Assembly (NCBI GenBank): GCA_012517475.1 | Contig: JAAYUV010000006.1 | Coordinates: 1-46,179, forward strand | Length of the DNA stretch: 46,179 nt | From: Peptococcaceae bacterium | Lineage (GTDB): Bacteria; Bacillota; Desulfitobacteriia; Desulfitobacteriales; Syntrophobotulaceae | Reading direction: 5' to 3' | Part shown: one piece after another, positions 1 through 8,523 of the stretch | Layout of the letters: every line of letters begins with the position of its first letter | Position numbering within the stretch: position 1 is the stretch's first letter | The notes under the pieces: generated by a model | What the model was told of the DNA's origin: nothing | The model's input: only the letters and a program-made list of their open reading frames with translations | Databases searched by the model: none | Program-made: the position numbers and the translations under genes

Positions 1-132
1 CCTATCACTAATTATAAGGAATTTTTTTGTGGTTTTACAGGAATAATCAGGAATATCTTCTGTTTTTGTTCAATCTCTTCGTTTTAGACTCTTAAGCAAG
101 AGTTGACATTTAAATTTTATTTTTATGCAACG

Positions 133-933
133 CTAATGATTGTTAATATAAGTCTGACCGTAAATACTGCCAAAATCTAATTTATCTTTTGAAGTTGAAC
201 TTGTGTTCATGATTGTTTGAAGCAGAGATGAAGGAACAACATTTTCTCCACCAAAAACGGTAATACCACTCAAAGAAGAGCTTATTGTTTGCAGAAAATT
301 TTTCGTTTGACTGGTTAAGTCTTCTTTTACTAAGATTACCGCCATATTATTCTTCACCGCATAGACTGCACCAGCCAAGGCATCTGCAAAATTTTCCCCT
401 ATAGCTATACAGAACTTATTATGGTCGAACCCGGTCCAGAACTTATTCAGTATAGCAACATTCCGTGCGTATTTGTCTGCCCCTAAAATTCTTATAGGAT
501 TACTGAATTTATCGGCTACATTGTCACTAATAATGTCCTGGTCACCAATAATGTAAGCCTTGGTTATTGGTTTAGAGCTAATATAATTTTCTATACTGCT
601 TGTAATATTATCCCTGGGTACTAAAATAATCGGTATTTGTTTTTCCGCAGCTAGAGGACCAATAGATAAAGCATCTGCATAATCATTACCGGTAGTCACA
701 GCAACTTCATTGCTGTCCCCTAATTCTTCAGCAATTTTTACAGCAGTATCATATCTATCCTCGCCTGCTATGCGTTTAACGGTATAGCCGGCATTTATCA
801 GGCTATTTTCTTCTTCTGTTGAAATAACACCGGAACCGCCAATCAGGTAAACATTTTTTACTTTAAGATCTTGTAATACAGAAAGCGTATTTGAATTTAA
901 TGAATCTTTATCTGTAAGAAGAATAGGTTTTTT
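133..933 (-). pseudogene. Truncated cell-wall-binding repeat 2 (CWB2) protein remnant
   Basis: Reading on the minus strand, an open frame of about 267 codons runs from a stop at 934-936 to the stop at 133-135. It has no plausible initiation signal at its upstream end. It contains tandem CWB2-type units: KNVYLIGGSGVIS, then RIAGEDRYDTAVKIAEELG, then TTGNDYADALSIGPLAA, followed by a diverged second unit (FGGENVVPSSLL). CWB2 units normally occur in threes and anchor clostridial surface proteins to wall polymers. Here the N-terminal part, including any signal peptide, is missing, so it is a remnant or the tail of a gene broken by the in-frame stop near 935. The GTG at 697-699 could only start an internal fragment. 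The adjacent receiver gene is also broken, which suggests a decaying region. Family call sure; pseudogene status likely. Confidence 0.7.
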
Positions 934-987
934 CTAAGGACATAATAATATTTTTACATGGAGTTTTCGTAATTAGGAGGTACATTT

Positions 988-1379
988 ATGAAGATACTGA
1001 TTGCTGAAAGTAATTATTCCGAAAGAGTGTTAATGACGAAATCCTGTCCGGATATGGAGAGTGCGATTTTGTCACTGATGGTTTAGAGGCGATTAATGCA
1101 TATTTGGCTTCTTTAAAAGCAAAAAAACCCTATGATCTGATCAGTCTTACTCCCAATTTACCGTTTGTCGATGGGGTAAGAGTGTTGAGTGCGATTCGAT
1201 TAATTGAGAACGCAATCGAAATTGACCGTGAAGCCCAAGTCAAGGTCATGTTTACAACAGAACCTGATAACTTTGATTTTACGTCTCAAGCAACCAATTA
1301 TGAGTCCAATGCCTTTCTGTTAAAGTCAACCGACACGCTGCAATTAGCCGAAAAACTTCAAGAGCAAGGCTTGGTGTAA
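988..1379 (+). pseudogene. Frameshifted CheY-like receiver domain with no phosphoacceptor Asp
   Basis: A good ribosome site (TAGGAGG, 974-980) precedes an ATG at 988 that opens MKILIAESNYSERVLM, a typical receiver N-terminus. That frame stops near 1086. The continuation lies in the +1 frame, starting around 1035 (ILSGYGECDFVTDGLEAI) and running to the stop at 1377-1379. Joined, the product would be about 130 residues, the size of a stand-alone receiver. Where receivers read LLDIMMP, this one reads ISLTPNLP, so the phosphorylated Asp is Thr. The later Lys (AFLLKSTD) is retained. It therefore looks like a degenerate receiver inactivated by a single-base indel near 1040, unless the indel is a sequencing error. 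The 91-codon downstream piece (1104-1379) has no ribosome site of its own. Confidence 0.65.
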
Positions 1380-1509
1380 GAAGCTGCATAATAAAGAGTT
1401 TTCAAATAGGGTTTACTTCTACAAATTAAATAAATATCCTCCTCAATTTACAAAATTAGGTAGATTGATTGATTCTCTACTTAGAAATGCTTGTTATAAG
1501 TGTTTTTCT

Positions 1510-1533
1510 GAGGCTTCCAAGGACGGAAGCCTC
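1510..1533. terminator. Perfect hairpin between the receiver remnant and the thioesterase
   Basis: GAGGCTTCC (1510-1518) pairs with GGAAGCCTC (1525-1533) around a 6-base loop. It lies between the 3' ends of two convergent genes. Neither side has a strong T-tract (TTGAATTT on the plus side), so termination is likely but not certain. Confidence 0.45.
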
Positions 1534-1571
1534 TTGAATTTACTTATCCCATTTACTAAAAATCGTATAGC

Positions 1572-1967
1572 TTATGCTTTTCGATATCCCGTAGTGGATA
1601 CACTCGCCACAAGATTCCCTTTATCATCGTTGACTGTAATGTCATAAAAACAAATATTCTTTGCGTTTTTTACACACTTTGCTTCCGCAAATAGGATAGG
1701 ACCTTTTGTTGCGCTGATATAGTTAATTTGGCTTGACAGTGACACTGTCAGTTCGTTTTCGCAGTTTGCTGCTATTGCAAAAACAAAATCTGCTAAGGTA
1801 AATATTGCACCGCCCATAACAAACCCCGCGGCATTTAAATGATTTTCGTTGATTGAAAGACTACACTTTGCGCAATTCACATCAACTTCTTCAATTATTA
1901 TTCCTGTAGTTTTGGTTGCATATAAATCGTTGCTGAATCTTTCAATTGCTAGTTGTTTGTAATCCAT
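1572..1967 (-). CDS. PaaI-type hotdog-fold thioesterase
   Basis: This 131-residue protein is a single hotdog domain of the PaaI/YdiI acyl-CoA thioesterase type. The central helix region reads LNAAGFVMGGAIFTLADFVF (about residues 44-63). It corresponds to the HGG..ATLAD signature, with MGGAIFTLAD giving the conserved Gly-Gly and the Asp. It is followed by the beta strands SLSSQINYISATKGPILFAEAKC and VNDDKGNLVASVSTTGYRK. Such enzymes hydrolyse acyl-CoA thioesters as small cytoplasmic oligomers; the substrate cannot be told from sequence. It is monocistronic, with its 3' side facing the hairpin at 1510-1533 and its 5' side facing repeat element A. The ATG at 1965-1967 is weakly supported by a GGTGGATGAAAG stretch upstream. 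Confidence 0.8.
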   Translation of the reverse strand: MDYKQLAIERFSNDLYATKTTGIIIEEVDVNCAKCSLSINENHLNAAGFVMGGAIFTLADFVFAIAANCENELTVSLSSQINYISATKGPILFAEAKCVKNAKNICFYDITVNDDKGNLVASVSTTGYRKA

Positions 1968-2169
1968 CTTTCATCCACCATTCTTATGTAATAATATCTT
2001 CTACTTTTCATTTTACAATTAGACCTAGTAAGCTGGAAAGAGAAACCGCTGGCATAGCATTTACAATTACACCATTAATATCTGGGATGTTTACCCCTAT
2101 CCCTTCAATTCCCAAAATAATCGCATAACCCCTTAAGAAATTCTGATTGTTCTTCTTTGCTAAATACTA

Positions 2170-2273
2170 ACGCAATGTCCTCTAACCGCTGCAAGCGGAG
2201 CACGGATTGCGAAGCGCGGCTGTTTGCGTCAGGAGGGCGCAATCTGCCGAAAAGCGGTTTGAGGACGTTGCGT
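2170..2273 (-). repeat. Covarying hairpin element A (short form)
   Basis: The left arm (2170-2190) and right arm (2253-2273) are complementary at 19 of 21 positions. Read on the minus strand, the interior is CCGCTTTTCGGCAGAT, then TGCGCCCTCCTGACGCAA, then AACAGCCGCGCTTCGCAA, ending in CCGCTTGCAGCGG. It matches element F at about 90 percent and the backbone of element E, although the outer arms differ from both. It lies between the 3' end of the DUF4349 gene and the 5' side of the thioesterase. Confidence 0.85.
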
Positions 2274-2361
2274 AAACTAAGCAAAAGAAAGCCGCCAACA
2301 CAACTGTCGGCGACTTTAAGAGTCAATTCTTCCATAAAATTTATACCAGCAAAACTGTTCC

Positions 2362-3651
2362 CTACTCCGTCTTCTTCCTCTTCCGAACCTTCTTCCACAC
2401 AAACCACGCTATCCCCAGCAAGATCGCCACCGGAATCGCGTACCCGATAAACACGATCAAATAATTGACGGCATTCCAGAGGAAACTGATAGTCTTAATC
2501 ACGGCATTCTTGGCCGCCTGTAAAGTATTGCTGATAGATACCGGGGTCCAGGGATCGTTTACCGTCAGTTTGCTCTGGGTGGGAGAAATGTTCATCCTGA
2601 TTTCGGAATACTGAACGTGATTGTCCCAGTACTTCAATTGCCCTTTCAGGCTTTCCATTTCCCTGCGCACATTGGCCAAAGAATCTTCTATCTTTAGAAT
2701 TTCCTCCACGGTTTTGGCCTGCTGCAGGATTTCCAGGTACCTTTTCTCCTGAGCCTGCCAGGATTTCAGCCTGGTCTCCACATCAAAATATTGTCTGGAA
2801 ACATCATCGGAGGATAAATGTTCGTTCTCTACCGTTCCGAATTGAGACAGGTTTCCTTTAAAGCTTTGGAATTTATCTGCGGGAATTCGCAAAGACAGAT
2901 AAACCGTCATTCCTTTTTCATTGTTGTTTTGGTTTGATTCCGCAATATAGCCGCCTTCGGCAGTCACTTTTTCCTCTACGGCTTTCATCGCGGCAGCCAC
3001 ATTATCCGCCTTCAGGGATACATCCAGCACATATATGATTTTTTGCTGGATAGGTTCGGTTTGGGCCCCTGCTCCGGCACTGGCACTGGCTCCGGCTTCA
3101 GCGGCTGTTATCCCTTCCGTTTTGGCATCGAGGAAAGCGGTATCCCTGGTTGATTTCTGCATTACGGATGAATTGGCTCCGTCGGCTTTCCCTTTGGCAT
3201 CCAAAGAAGGACTTGGCGGTACGGACGGCGCCACTGAATTATAAACCCCTTCGTTTGCCGTGGAATACCGGGTTATCGTGTCGGCCGCTTTTTGGGAGGC
3301 AGACCCCACTCTCAAAGGTGAAGTAGCATTTTGGAGAAATCCTGTCGATCCCAGATAAACGGCAAAAACGACGACGGCTGCAGCGGACAAAATTTTCAAT
3401 GTTCTCTTGATCATGAATTTGTTCTGCAAAACCTTCAAGGTGGGAGTGTTATTCTTCTTGATATTGGAGATTGGCTGTTCTTCTTTCGCTTCGAAAGCTT
3501 GGGAGTCATTGGATACCGAGATTTTTTCCAGGGTCTTCTTTTTGATACGGTCCTTGAGGTCTTCATCCTGGCGGATATAAGCAAAGAATTCCTTTACACG
3601 CATCAAATCACCATCTTCTTCCCACATGGCTGTAATTTTATCTTCTTTCAT
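2362..3651 (-). CDS. DUF4349 membrane protein, probable anti-sigma partner of the adjacent ECF factor
   Basis: This protein of about 429 residues has a charged cytoplasmic N-terminus, one membrane segment near residue 90 (ILSAAAVVVFAVYLGSTGF), and a low-complexity Ala/Gly stretch (AGASASAGAGAQ). A DUF4349 domain follows: IIYVLDVSLKADNV, then LSLRIPADKFQSFKGNLSQF. Next come a helical coiled-coil-like stretch (QQAKTVEEILKIEDSLANVR) and a second C-terminal membrane segment ending in KKVRKRKK. The middle would lie outside the membrane. The ATG at 3649-3651 overlaps the sigma-factor stop (TGATG) and has the ribosome site GGAGGTGAG, so it is preferred over the upstream GTG at 3657. Position and coupling suggest that the N-terminal region restrains the sigma factor. 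No zinc-binding anti-sigma motif is visible, so that role is inferred. Confidence 0.8.
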   Translation of the reverse strand: MKEDKITAMWEEDGDLMRVKEFFAYIRQDEDLKDRIKKKTLEKISVSNDSQAFEAKEEQPISNIKKNNTPTLKVLQNKFMIKRTLKILSAAAVVVFAVYLGSTGFLQNATSPLRVGSASQKAADTITRYSTANEGVYNSVAPSVPPSPSLDAKGKADGANSSVMQKSTRDTAFLDAKTEGITAAEAGASASAGAGAQTEPIQQKIIYVLDVSLKADNVAAAMKAVEEKVTAEGGYIAESNQNNNEKGMTVYLSLRIPADKFQSFKGNLSQFGTVENEHLSSDDVSRQYFDVETRLKSWQAQEKRYLEILQQAKTVEEILKIEDSLANVRREMESLKGQLKYWDNHVQYSEIRMNISPTQSKLTVNDPWTPVSISNTLQAAKNAVIKTISFLWNAVNYLIVFIGYAIPVAILLGIAWFVWKKVRKRKKTE

Positions 3652-4154
3652 CAACACTCACCTCCAGCCATTTCTGTCGTATAGATCGTGCGGAAATTTT
3701 TCTTGGCCCGGTATAACAGACTGTCCACAGCTTGCTGGGTAATACCAAGAATTGACGCAGTTTCATTGGAACTGAAGCCTTCTATCAATCTCAGCTGAAT
3801 CACCGCTACCTGAGGTTCCGTCAATTGGGAAAGTGTTTTGCTTACAGACTGCACGGTTGCAAATTCTTCCCCGTAATCCCTGCTGTTTTGTGTGCCCTGC
3901 AATTCCTCGGTTAATTCAATGATATGGACTTCTTTCCTGCCCCGGTAGAAATCTGCGATGTAGTTCGAAGCAATGCGCAAAGCCCAGCTTTTAAGCGAGC
4001 TTCTCCCCTCAAAACCCGAGATGGACTTCCAGATTTTCGCCATGATCTCGGAAGTTACATCCTCAATCTCGGATGAAGGGATACGCAAACAGACAAACCG
4101 GTACACTGCAGGAAAAAGCTCTTCGTAGATTTCATCAAAAGAAATTGGTTCCAC
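3651..4154 (-). CDS. ECF-type RNA polymerase sigma factor
   Basis: This 167-residue protein has the two-domain layout of extracytoplasmic-function sigma factors. Region 2 spans about residues 8-75 (YEELFPAVYRFVCLRI, EIEDVTSEIMAKIWKSI, SSLKSWALRIASNYIADFYR) and binds core polymerase and the -10 element. Region 4 spans about residues 105-155 (LSQLTEPQVAVIQLRLIEGF, ETASILGITQQAVDSLLYRA) and carries the helix-turn-helix that reads the -35 element. It is translationally coupled to the downstream DUF4349 membrane protein by a 1-base overlap, as is usual for sigma/anti-sigma pairs. Upstream DNA at 4155-4250 is AT-rich and should carry an autoregulated promoter, but no motif could be assigned. The signal and regulon are unknown. 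Confidence 0.88.
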   Translation of the reverse strand: MEPISFDEIYEELFPAVYRFVCLRIPSSEIEDVTSEIMAKIWKSISGFEGRSSLKSWALRIASNYIADFYRGRKEVHIIELTEELQGTQNSRDYGEEFATVQSVSKTLSQLTEPQVAVIQLRLIEGFSSNETASILGITQQAVDSLLYRAKKNFRTIYTTEMAGGEC

Positions 4155-4258
4155 TCCCTGAGCCCCCTTAATCAGACATCACAATAAGACACTTCTCTTT
4201 TCATTTGTTATAGACGTAAAGATTATTCTTTATCTGACTCAAAGAAGGTAAAATAAAA

Positions 4259-4328
4259 GGGCTATTGCAAAATGACTAGTTTCCGTAATGTATTATGGAA
4301 ACCCTCTTAAGTAGTTTTGCAACAACCC
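4259..4328 (-). repeat. Covarying hairpin element B (arms only)
   Basis: This 70-bp imperfect palindrome runs from GGGCTATTGCAAAAT on the left to GTTTTGCAACAACCC on the right. Both arms match the arms of element C in inverted orientation: GACTAGTTTCCGTAATGTA on one side and TTGCAAAACTACTTAAG on the other. The interior of about 177 bp present in C is absent. On the minus strand the hairpin is followed by CCCTTTTATTTT, so it could terminate the chromate-transporter operon. Confidence 0.85.
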
Positions 4329-4363
4329 ACTGATACGAAACGGGTTCAAAACAATGCAAGCAA

Positions 4364-4894
4364 TTATTTTTTAAAGATAAAATAACCCAGAAGCATGGAA
4401 ATCACGACAAGGAAAGCGGGATGAATGAAAGGTACAAAAAGCATGATGATTAAAGCTATAATACAGAATATCCAGGTTGTTTTTCCGCTTAAAGCTTTCT
4501 GTCCCATTTGGATTGCCGTCTGAGCCAGAAGCACCGCAACTACCGGTCTTACTCCCTTTAACATGGCCTTCAGTGCAGGTGACTCTGCGTAATTCATAAT
4601 CAACCCGCCAAGAAGAACAACAATGAGAGTCGTCGGCAGTATAGCCCCCATAATGGCGATGAAGGAACCTAACCAGCCTTTGACCCGAAAGCCGATCATT
4701 CCGGCCAGCTTCGTGGCAATCGGTGCCGGAAGAGAGTTGGCAATAGCCAGAACATCGGCGAATTCTTCATTGGTCAGCCATTTATATTTGGTGACAACTT
4801 CAGCCTGCACGAGGGGAATCGATGCCGGTCCGCCCCCGAAGCTGAAATTGCTTGCTCTGAAAAAGCCAATAAATAAATCCCAGTAAGTATTCAT
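4364..4894 (-). CDS. Half-size CHR-family (chromate) transporter, second subunit
   Basis: This 176-residue hydrophobic protein carries the CHR-family N-terminal signature. FFRASNFSFGGGPASIPLVQ (residues 11-30) is followed by the conserved WLTNEEFADVLAIANSLPAP and IATKLAGMIGFRVKGWLG. About five membrane segments follow. Full-length ChrA is a tandem duplication of about 400 residues; here two separate half-size proteins lie side by side, the known short-chain CHR pair that works as a heterodimer. It is encoded 21 bp downstream of the paralogous half and is about 50 percent alike by eye. Substrate is uncertain: family members export chromate, but many anaerobe copies have no tested role. The 3' end runs into element B, a possible terminator. 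Confidence 0.83.
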   Translation of the reverse strand: MNTYWDLFIGFFRASNFSFGGGPASIPLVQAEVVTKYKWLTNEEFADVLAIANSLPAPIATKLAGMIGFRVKGWLGSFIAIMGAILPTTLIVVLLGGLIMNYAESPALKAMLKGVRPVVAVLLAQTAIQMGQKALSGKTTWIFCIIALIIMLFVPFIHPAFLVVISMLLGYFIFKK

Positions 4895-4915
4895 TTTCCT
4901 ACCTCGTATTCTCCA

Positions 4916-5455
4916 TTAGAATATAAAATAGCCGACGATCATGGAAATGACGATCAGCAATGCAGGATGCATTTTGAAAAAGTATAATGCTGCGGCTGCA
5001 CCGGCTCCAATTGCAAAAGTTAAGTAGTCCATGGGAACTTTAATTTGAAAGGCACTGACTGCCATATCATAAGCAACAGATACCAAAAGAGCAGTTACAA
5101 TTGGTCTTACTCCCTTTAGCGCTGCCTTCAGGCCTTTGGAATTGGCGTATTTTGTTAAGAGACTTCCTAAAAAAATTAAAATAAGTACAGTAGGTAAAAT
5201 CGTAGCGATTAACGCCACAATTACGCCCGGCCAGGAAGCAACCTGATATCCTATATAGCTTGCCAGTTTTGTTGCAATCGGCCCTGGCAAAGCATTGGCA
5301 ACGGCAATGGTGTCGGAAAACTGGGCATTGGTCATCCACTTATAATTCGTGACTGCTTCAGCCTGAATTAACGGAATAATTGCAGGTCCGCCACCGAAAC
5401 CTAAATTACTTGCTCTGAAGAAAGCCAAGAACAGATTCCATAAATCGGTTAACAT
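4916..5455 (-). CDS. Half-size CHR-family (chromate) transporter, first subunit
   Basis: This 179-residue membrane protein opens with FFRASNLGFGGGPAIIPLIQ (residues 12-31), followed by WMTNAQFSDTIAVANALPGP and IATKLASYIGYQV. It ends with two strongly hydrophobic segments (ALYFFKMHPALLIVISMIVG). It is the partner of the half-size CHR protein just downstream, with short spacing and the same strand, so a two-gene operon is very likely. The ATG at 5453-5455 follows an AGAGGATGTTA-like ribosome site. The pair should form an antiparallel two-subunit anion exporter in the cytoplasmic membrane. No chromate-responsive regulator (ChrB, ChrI) is adjacent, so the physiological substrate remains open. Confidence 0.83.
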   Translation of the reverse strand: MLTDLWNLFLAFFRASNLGFGGGPAIIPLIQAEAVTNYKWMTNAQFSDTIAVANALPGPIATKLASYIGYQVASWPGVIVALIATILPTVLILIFLGSLLTKYANSKGLKAALKGVRPIVTALLVSVAYDMAVSAFQIKVPMDYLTFAIGAGAAAALYFFKMHPALLIVISMIVGYFIF

Positions 5456-5527
5456 CCTCTTTCACCTTTCTCTATTTTTGAATGATTGAAATCATATCTA
5501 ACCCAGAAAATATTATAACAAATGCCT

Positions 5528-7543
5528 TTATTCTTTTAAACCTTCTTCCTCGGGGAATATCCTTTCATTCACTACTTTTTTCATTTTCCTTTTTGCCCGG
5601 AACAATGAAACAGAGTTATAGAGGATATTATTGCGGGAATCCGGCTGCCTGTCCGACTCGTCCTCCAGAATAGATATCACCTGATCCTGGTTATGGCAAA
5701 CCTGGAATCCTGCCGGTTTTAACAGGATTTGTCCCTTTCCGCCGGAAAAAGAGGTAAGTTCCAACGGGTAGTTCATGGATGTGACCAGGGGCATTTGACC
5801 CGTGATCACGATGGAATCGCCGGCAAGCTGGGGATCGTTGCACTCCCCTTTCATTTTGGAGACGTCCGACATGACCCTGCCGGACAAATCTTTGGGAACG
5901 GTTATTTTAAAGGCAGTAACCGGCTCCAGGAGGACGGTCCGGTTGTTCTCCAAGGCCTGTTGAACTGCCCGGATCGTCGCGATCCGAAAATCGCCGCCAT
6001 GGGTATGTTCCAAATGATGCCTGCCGCCAATCAGCTTTACCCTGACATCCCTGACCGGGCTCCCGGTGAGAGCCCCGTGCTGCAGGGCTTCCGGAATGCA
6101 TTTTTCTATGGCCTTTTGAAATTGAACGGGCAGATCATCCGTAGAAATCAGGGAACAAAACACGTTGCCCCCGCCCGGTACATTGGGCTCTAACTCTACC
6201 TCTACTTCCGCATAATGTTTCTTGGGTTCGTAATGACAGAATCCCCGGCTTATTCCGGAGATGGTCTCATAGTATTTCACAACCGGATTAGCCAGGTGAA
6301 CTTTGATACCGAAACGGGTTTGCAGCACGGTTTCCAGAACTTCCATATGGATCGTTCCCATAATATTAATAATCATTTCTTTGGTTTGGGGATTCCACTC
6401 GTATTCCAGCAGGGGGTCTTCCTCATTCAGGCAGAGCAAGGCACTGTGAAGCTTTGACCAATCCCCGTCCTGATCGGGCCTGACCTGGGTCTGCAACAAC
6501 CGCGGAATCATGATTTCCGCAGCCGGGCAATCCCTGCCAAGCACTTCCCCTGCCCGGATATCTTTTAGACCGGATATAATGCCGATATCCCCGGCTGAAA
6601 GTTTTTCAGGGAACGTGCATTTGTTTCCGATGAATGCTCTGATCTTTGTGACTTTGCATTCTTCTCCATTGGAATTTACAAGCGAATCCCTTACGCAGAC
6701 CTCGCCCGACAATACTTTGGCGTAAGCGAATTTATCGGCTTTATCTTCATTTTTTATCTTGAATATTTGGATTGAAGGAGGTTCTTCCCCTGTTCCTGCG
6801 AGCTGGGGAGGGGCTGGTATAAGGTCAACCACCATATCGAGCAGCGCACAAATTCCCTGGCCGGTTTTGGCGGATCCGGCCAGTACCGTAAAAATCTCCC
6901 CCGACCGGAACAGTTTCCGAAAAGAATTGAATAAGTCAGAAGAGGACAGATTCTCGTCTTCCAGATATTTCAGTAAAATCTCCTGATCCTTTTCGGCCAG
7001 CCGTTCGGTGAATTCCGCTTTTTCGCTTTCTAAGTCAAAAAAGGCAGTGAACGGCTTATCTTGGTCCAATGGAATGAAAACGGCATCCCGCGACAAACTC
7101 CCGGCGATTTGGTCAAAGACTTGCCCGATTTCCACATCCGGACGGTCGGATTTATTAATGAAAAATATGGTAGGGATCTTATAGGTTCTGAGCAATTCCC
7201 AAATTAACTCGGTATGCTGCTGGACCCCGTCAATGGCGGAAATAATAAGGACTGCCCCTTCGACAACGGGCAAAGACCTTTCCAGTTCGGAGACAAAATC
7301 GATATGCCCGGGGGTATCGATGAGATTAATTTTACAGTCCCGCCAAAATACGGAGGAGAGTTCGGAAAAAATGGTAATCCCTCTTTTTATTTCAATGGGC
7401 GACCCGTCAAAATAGGACGAACCCTCATCCACACTGCCTATTTTCCGCACTGTTCCGGTTTGAAATAAGATTTGTTCAGCCAGGGATGTTTTTCCGGCAT
7501 CGACATGAGCGGTCAAACAAATATTCCGCAGGTTCGTATTCAT
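5528..7543 (-). CDS. TetM/TetO-like ribosome-protection translational GTPase
   Basis: This 671-residue protein belongs to the EF-G superfamily, on the ribosomal-protection branch. GTPase motifs are clear: G1 AHVDAGKTS (residues 12-20), G2 IKRGITIFSELS, G3 DTPGH and G4 NKSD (usually NKxD). A domain II beta barrel and domains III-V follow. The region GGRHHLEHTHGGDFRIATIR lies where TetM has its domain-IV decoding-centre loop. Tet(M) is about 639 residues; this copy has about 30 extra C-terminal residues rich in Lys and Glu. Such proteins bind near the A site and displace tetracycline, but chromosomal relatives may serve other ribosome-rescue roles. It stands alone, divergent from the DUF1540 gene, with no tet leader peptide or transfer genes nearby. 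Specificity for tetracycline is not established. Confidence 0.8.
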   Translation of the reverse strand: MNTNLRNICLTAHVDAGKTSLAEQILFQTGTVRKIGSVDEGSSYFDGSPIEIKRGITIFSELSSVFWRDCKINLIDTPGHIDFVSELERSLPVVEGAVLIISAIDGVQQHTELIWELLRTYKIPTIFFINKSDRPDVEIGQVFDQIAGSLSRDAVFIPLDQDKPFTAFFDLESEKAEFTERLAEKDQEILLKYLEDENLSSSDLFNSFRKLFRSGEIFTVLAGSAKTGQGICALLDMVVDLIPAPPQLAGTGEEPPSIQIFKIKNEDKADKFAYAKVLSGEVCVRDSLVNSNGEECKVTKIRAFIGNKCTFPEKLSAGDIGIISGLKDIRAGEVLGRDCPAAEIMIPRLLQTQVRPDQDGDWSKLHSALLCLNEEDPLLEYEWNPQTKEMIINIMGTIHMEVLETVLQTRFGIKVHLANPVVKYYETISGISRGFCHYEPKKHYAEVEVELEPNVPGGGNVFCSLISTDDLPVQFQKAIEKCIPEALQHGALTGSPVRDVRVKLIGGRHHLEHTHGGDFRIATIRAVQQALENNRTVLLEPVTAFKITVPKDLSGRVMSDVSKMKGECNDPQLAGDSIVITGQMPLVTSMNYPLELTSFSGGKGQILLKPAGFQVCHNQDQVISILEDESDRQPDSRNNILYNSVSLFRAKRKMKKVVNERIFPEEEGLKE

Positions 7544-7635
7544 TGTTTGCCCCTTTCAATTGCTTACATATTCCTGTATACAACGGAAATGCTATTAACA
7601 GCCTGAATAAATCGATAAAAAGGATGTGAAAACCC

Positions 7636-7809
7636 ATGTTTAAGAAGGGAAAAATCATTTCGGGTGTAAAATGCAATGTGAACTCCTGCAAATTCTGGGC
7701 AAAAGGAAATCATTGCTCAGCCGGGGAAATCGAGGTGGATCCCCCCAACTCTTACAGTTCTGAAATGACAGACTGCAGTACGTTTGAACCCAAAAACTAT
7801 TTCGATTAA
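7636..7809 (+). CDS. DUF1540 small cysteine protein
   Basis: This 57-residue ORF starts at ATG 7636, preceded by AAAAGGATGTGAAAACCC, and stops at 7807-7809. It carries the DUF1540 pattern: GVKCNVNSCKFWAKGNHC, a central EIEV strand, and TDCSTFEP near the end. Four cysteines (residues 13, 18, 27 and 47) are placed as expected for a small metal-binding domain. DUF1540 proteins are common in spore-forming Clostridia and often have sporulation-linked expression, but no reaction is known. It is transcribed away from the TetM-like gene and converges on the CPBP protease gene. Confidence 0.75.
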   Translation: MFKKGKIISGVKCNVNSCKFWAKGNHCSAGEIEVDPPNSYSSEMTDCSTFEPKNYFD

Positions 7810-7846
7810 TTCTTATACTTGATGCGGTCTTCAGCCTATGCAAGGT

Positions 7847-8461
7847 TTAATATTCGATATACCCTTTTTTGATTAAAATCGCCGTCATGTAATTGACCAG
7901 CAAATGACAGCAGACCGGGGCCCAAATGGTCTGGGTTATCCAATAGGAACCACCCAGAATCAAGCCCATGAGAAACACTTCGATCAGAAGAAAAATTTTC
8001 CTCAGATATCTGAAGTGAATCACGGTAAACAAGACGGCGGTAATACAAAGCCCAAAATAGGGCTGCATAACCCCCCGGAACAGAAATTCCTCAGCCAGGG
8101 CACCAAAAAAGAAAATGAGGAAAAGTTCCGGCAAAGAGAAATAGTCCATCAGATACCGGTTTATTTCATCTTTTAACCGGTCCTTGGAAATGAATTTGAG
8201 GAAGAAAAACTGTACCCCTAAGAGCAGGCAGCCGCCAGCTAAGAAGGTCAAAAGGAAGCTTCCTGTAAAACGGATTTCAAAAATCTCAAAAAACGATCTT
8301 CCCGGGGTAATAAATTTTACAAATAAAAAGCCGGCTAAAAATAAAATAGCCTGGGACAGGATCATATTATATAGCAATACTTTTCGATTGATCCGCATTC
8401 CGGTTTCTTCATTCACAGTTTTTTCATTCACACCGGTCTGGATTCCGTTTTCTTCGTTCAC
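7847..8461 (-). CDS. CPBP-family intramembrane glutamic protease (CAAX protease-like)
   Basis: This membrane protein of about 204 residues has the Abi/CPBP signature. Motif 1 is EEFLFRG, within FGALAEEFLFRGVMQPYFG. The motif 2 region is FTVIHFRY, and a final motif is PVCCHLLVNYM, giving the paired Glu and two His expected at the active site. About six hydrophobic segments surround them. Bacterial members process membrane substrates or give bacteriocin immunity; the substrate here is unknown. The frame opens upstream to a GTG at 8500, but the GTG at 8459-8461 has an AGAGG site 9 bases ahead and is preferred. The N-terminal tail has a small repeat (VNEENG, VNEKT, VNEETG). It follows the DMT-transporter gene closely and is probably its last operon member. 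Confidence 0.75.
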   Translation of the reverse strand: MNEENGIQTGVNEKTVNEETGMRINRKVLLYNMILSQAILFLAGFLFVKFITPGRSFFEIFEIRFTGSFLLTFLAGGCLLLGVQFFFLKFISKDRLKDEINRYLMDYFSLPELFLIFFFGALAEEFLFRGVMQPYFGLCITAVLFTVIHFRYLRKIFLLIEVFLMGLILGGSYWITQTIWAPVCCHLLVNYMTAILIKKGYIEY

Positions 8462-8523
8462 TTTCTGATTCCTCTTTTTGCAGTGGATAATAGCGACCAC
8501 CTGAACAACGGCCGTCAGGTGCT

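Noticed and set aside
2105-2450. Open frames of about 100 codons on both strands
   Set aside because: They run through repeat element A and overlap the end of the DUF4349 gene; composition is that of the palindrome, not of a protein.
5729-6193. 154-codon plus-strand frame
   Set aside because: Antisense shadow of the TetM-like gene, without a ribosome site or recognisable motif.
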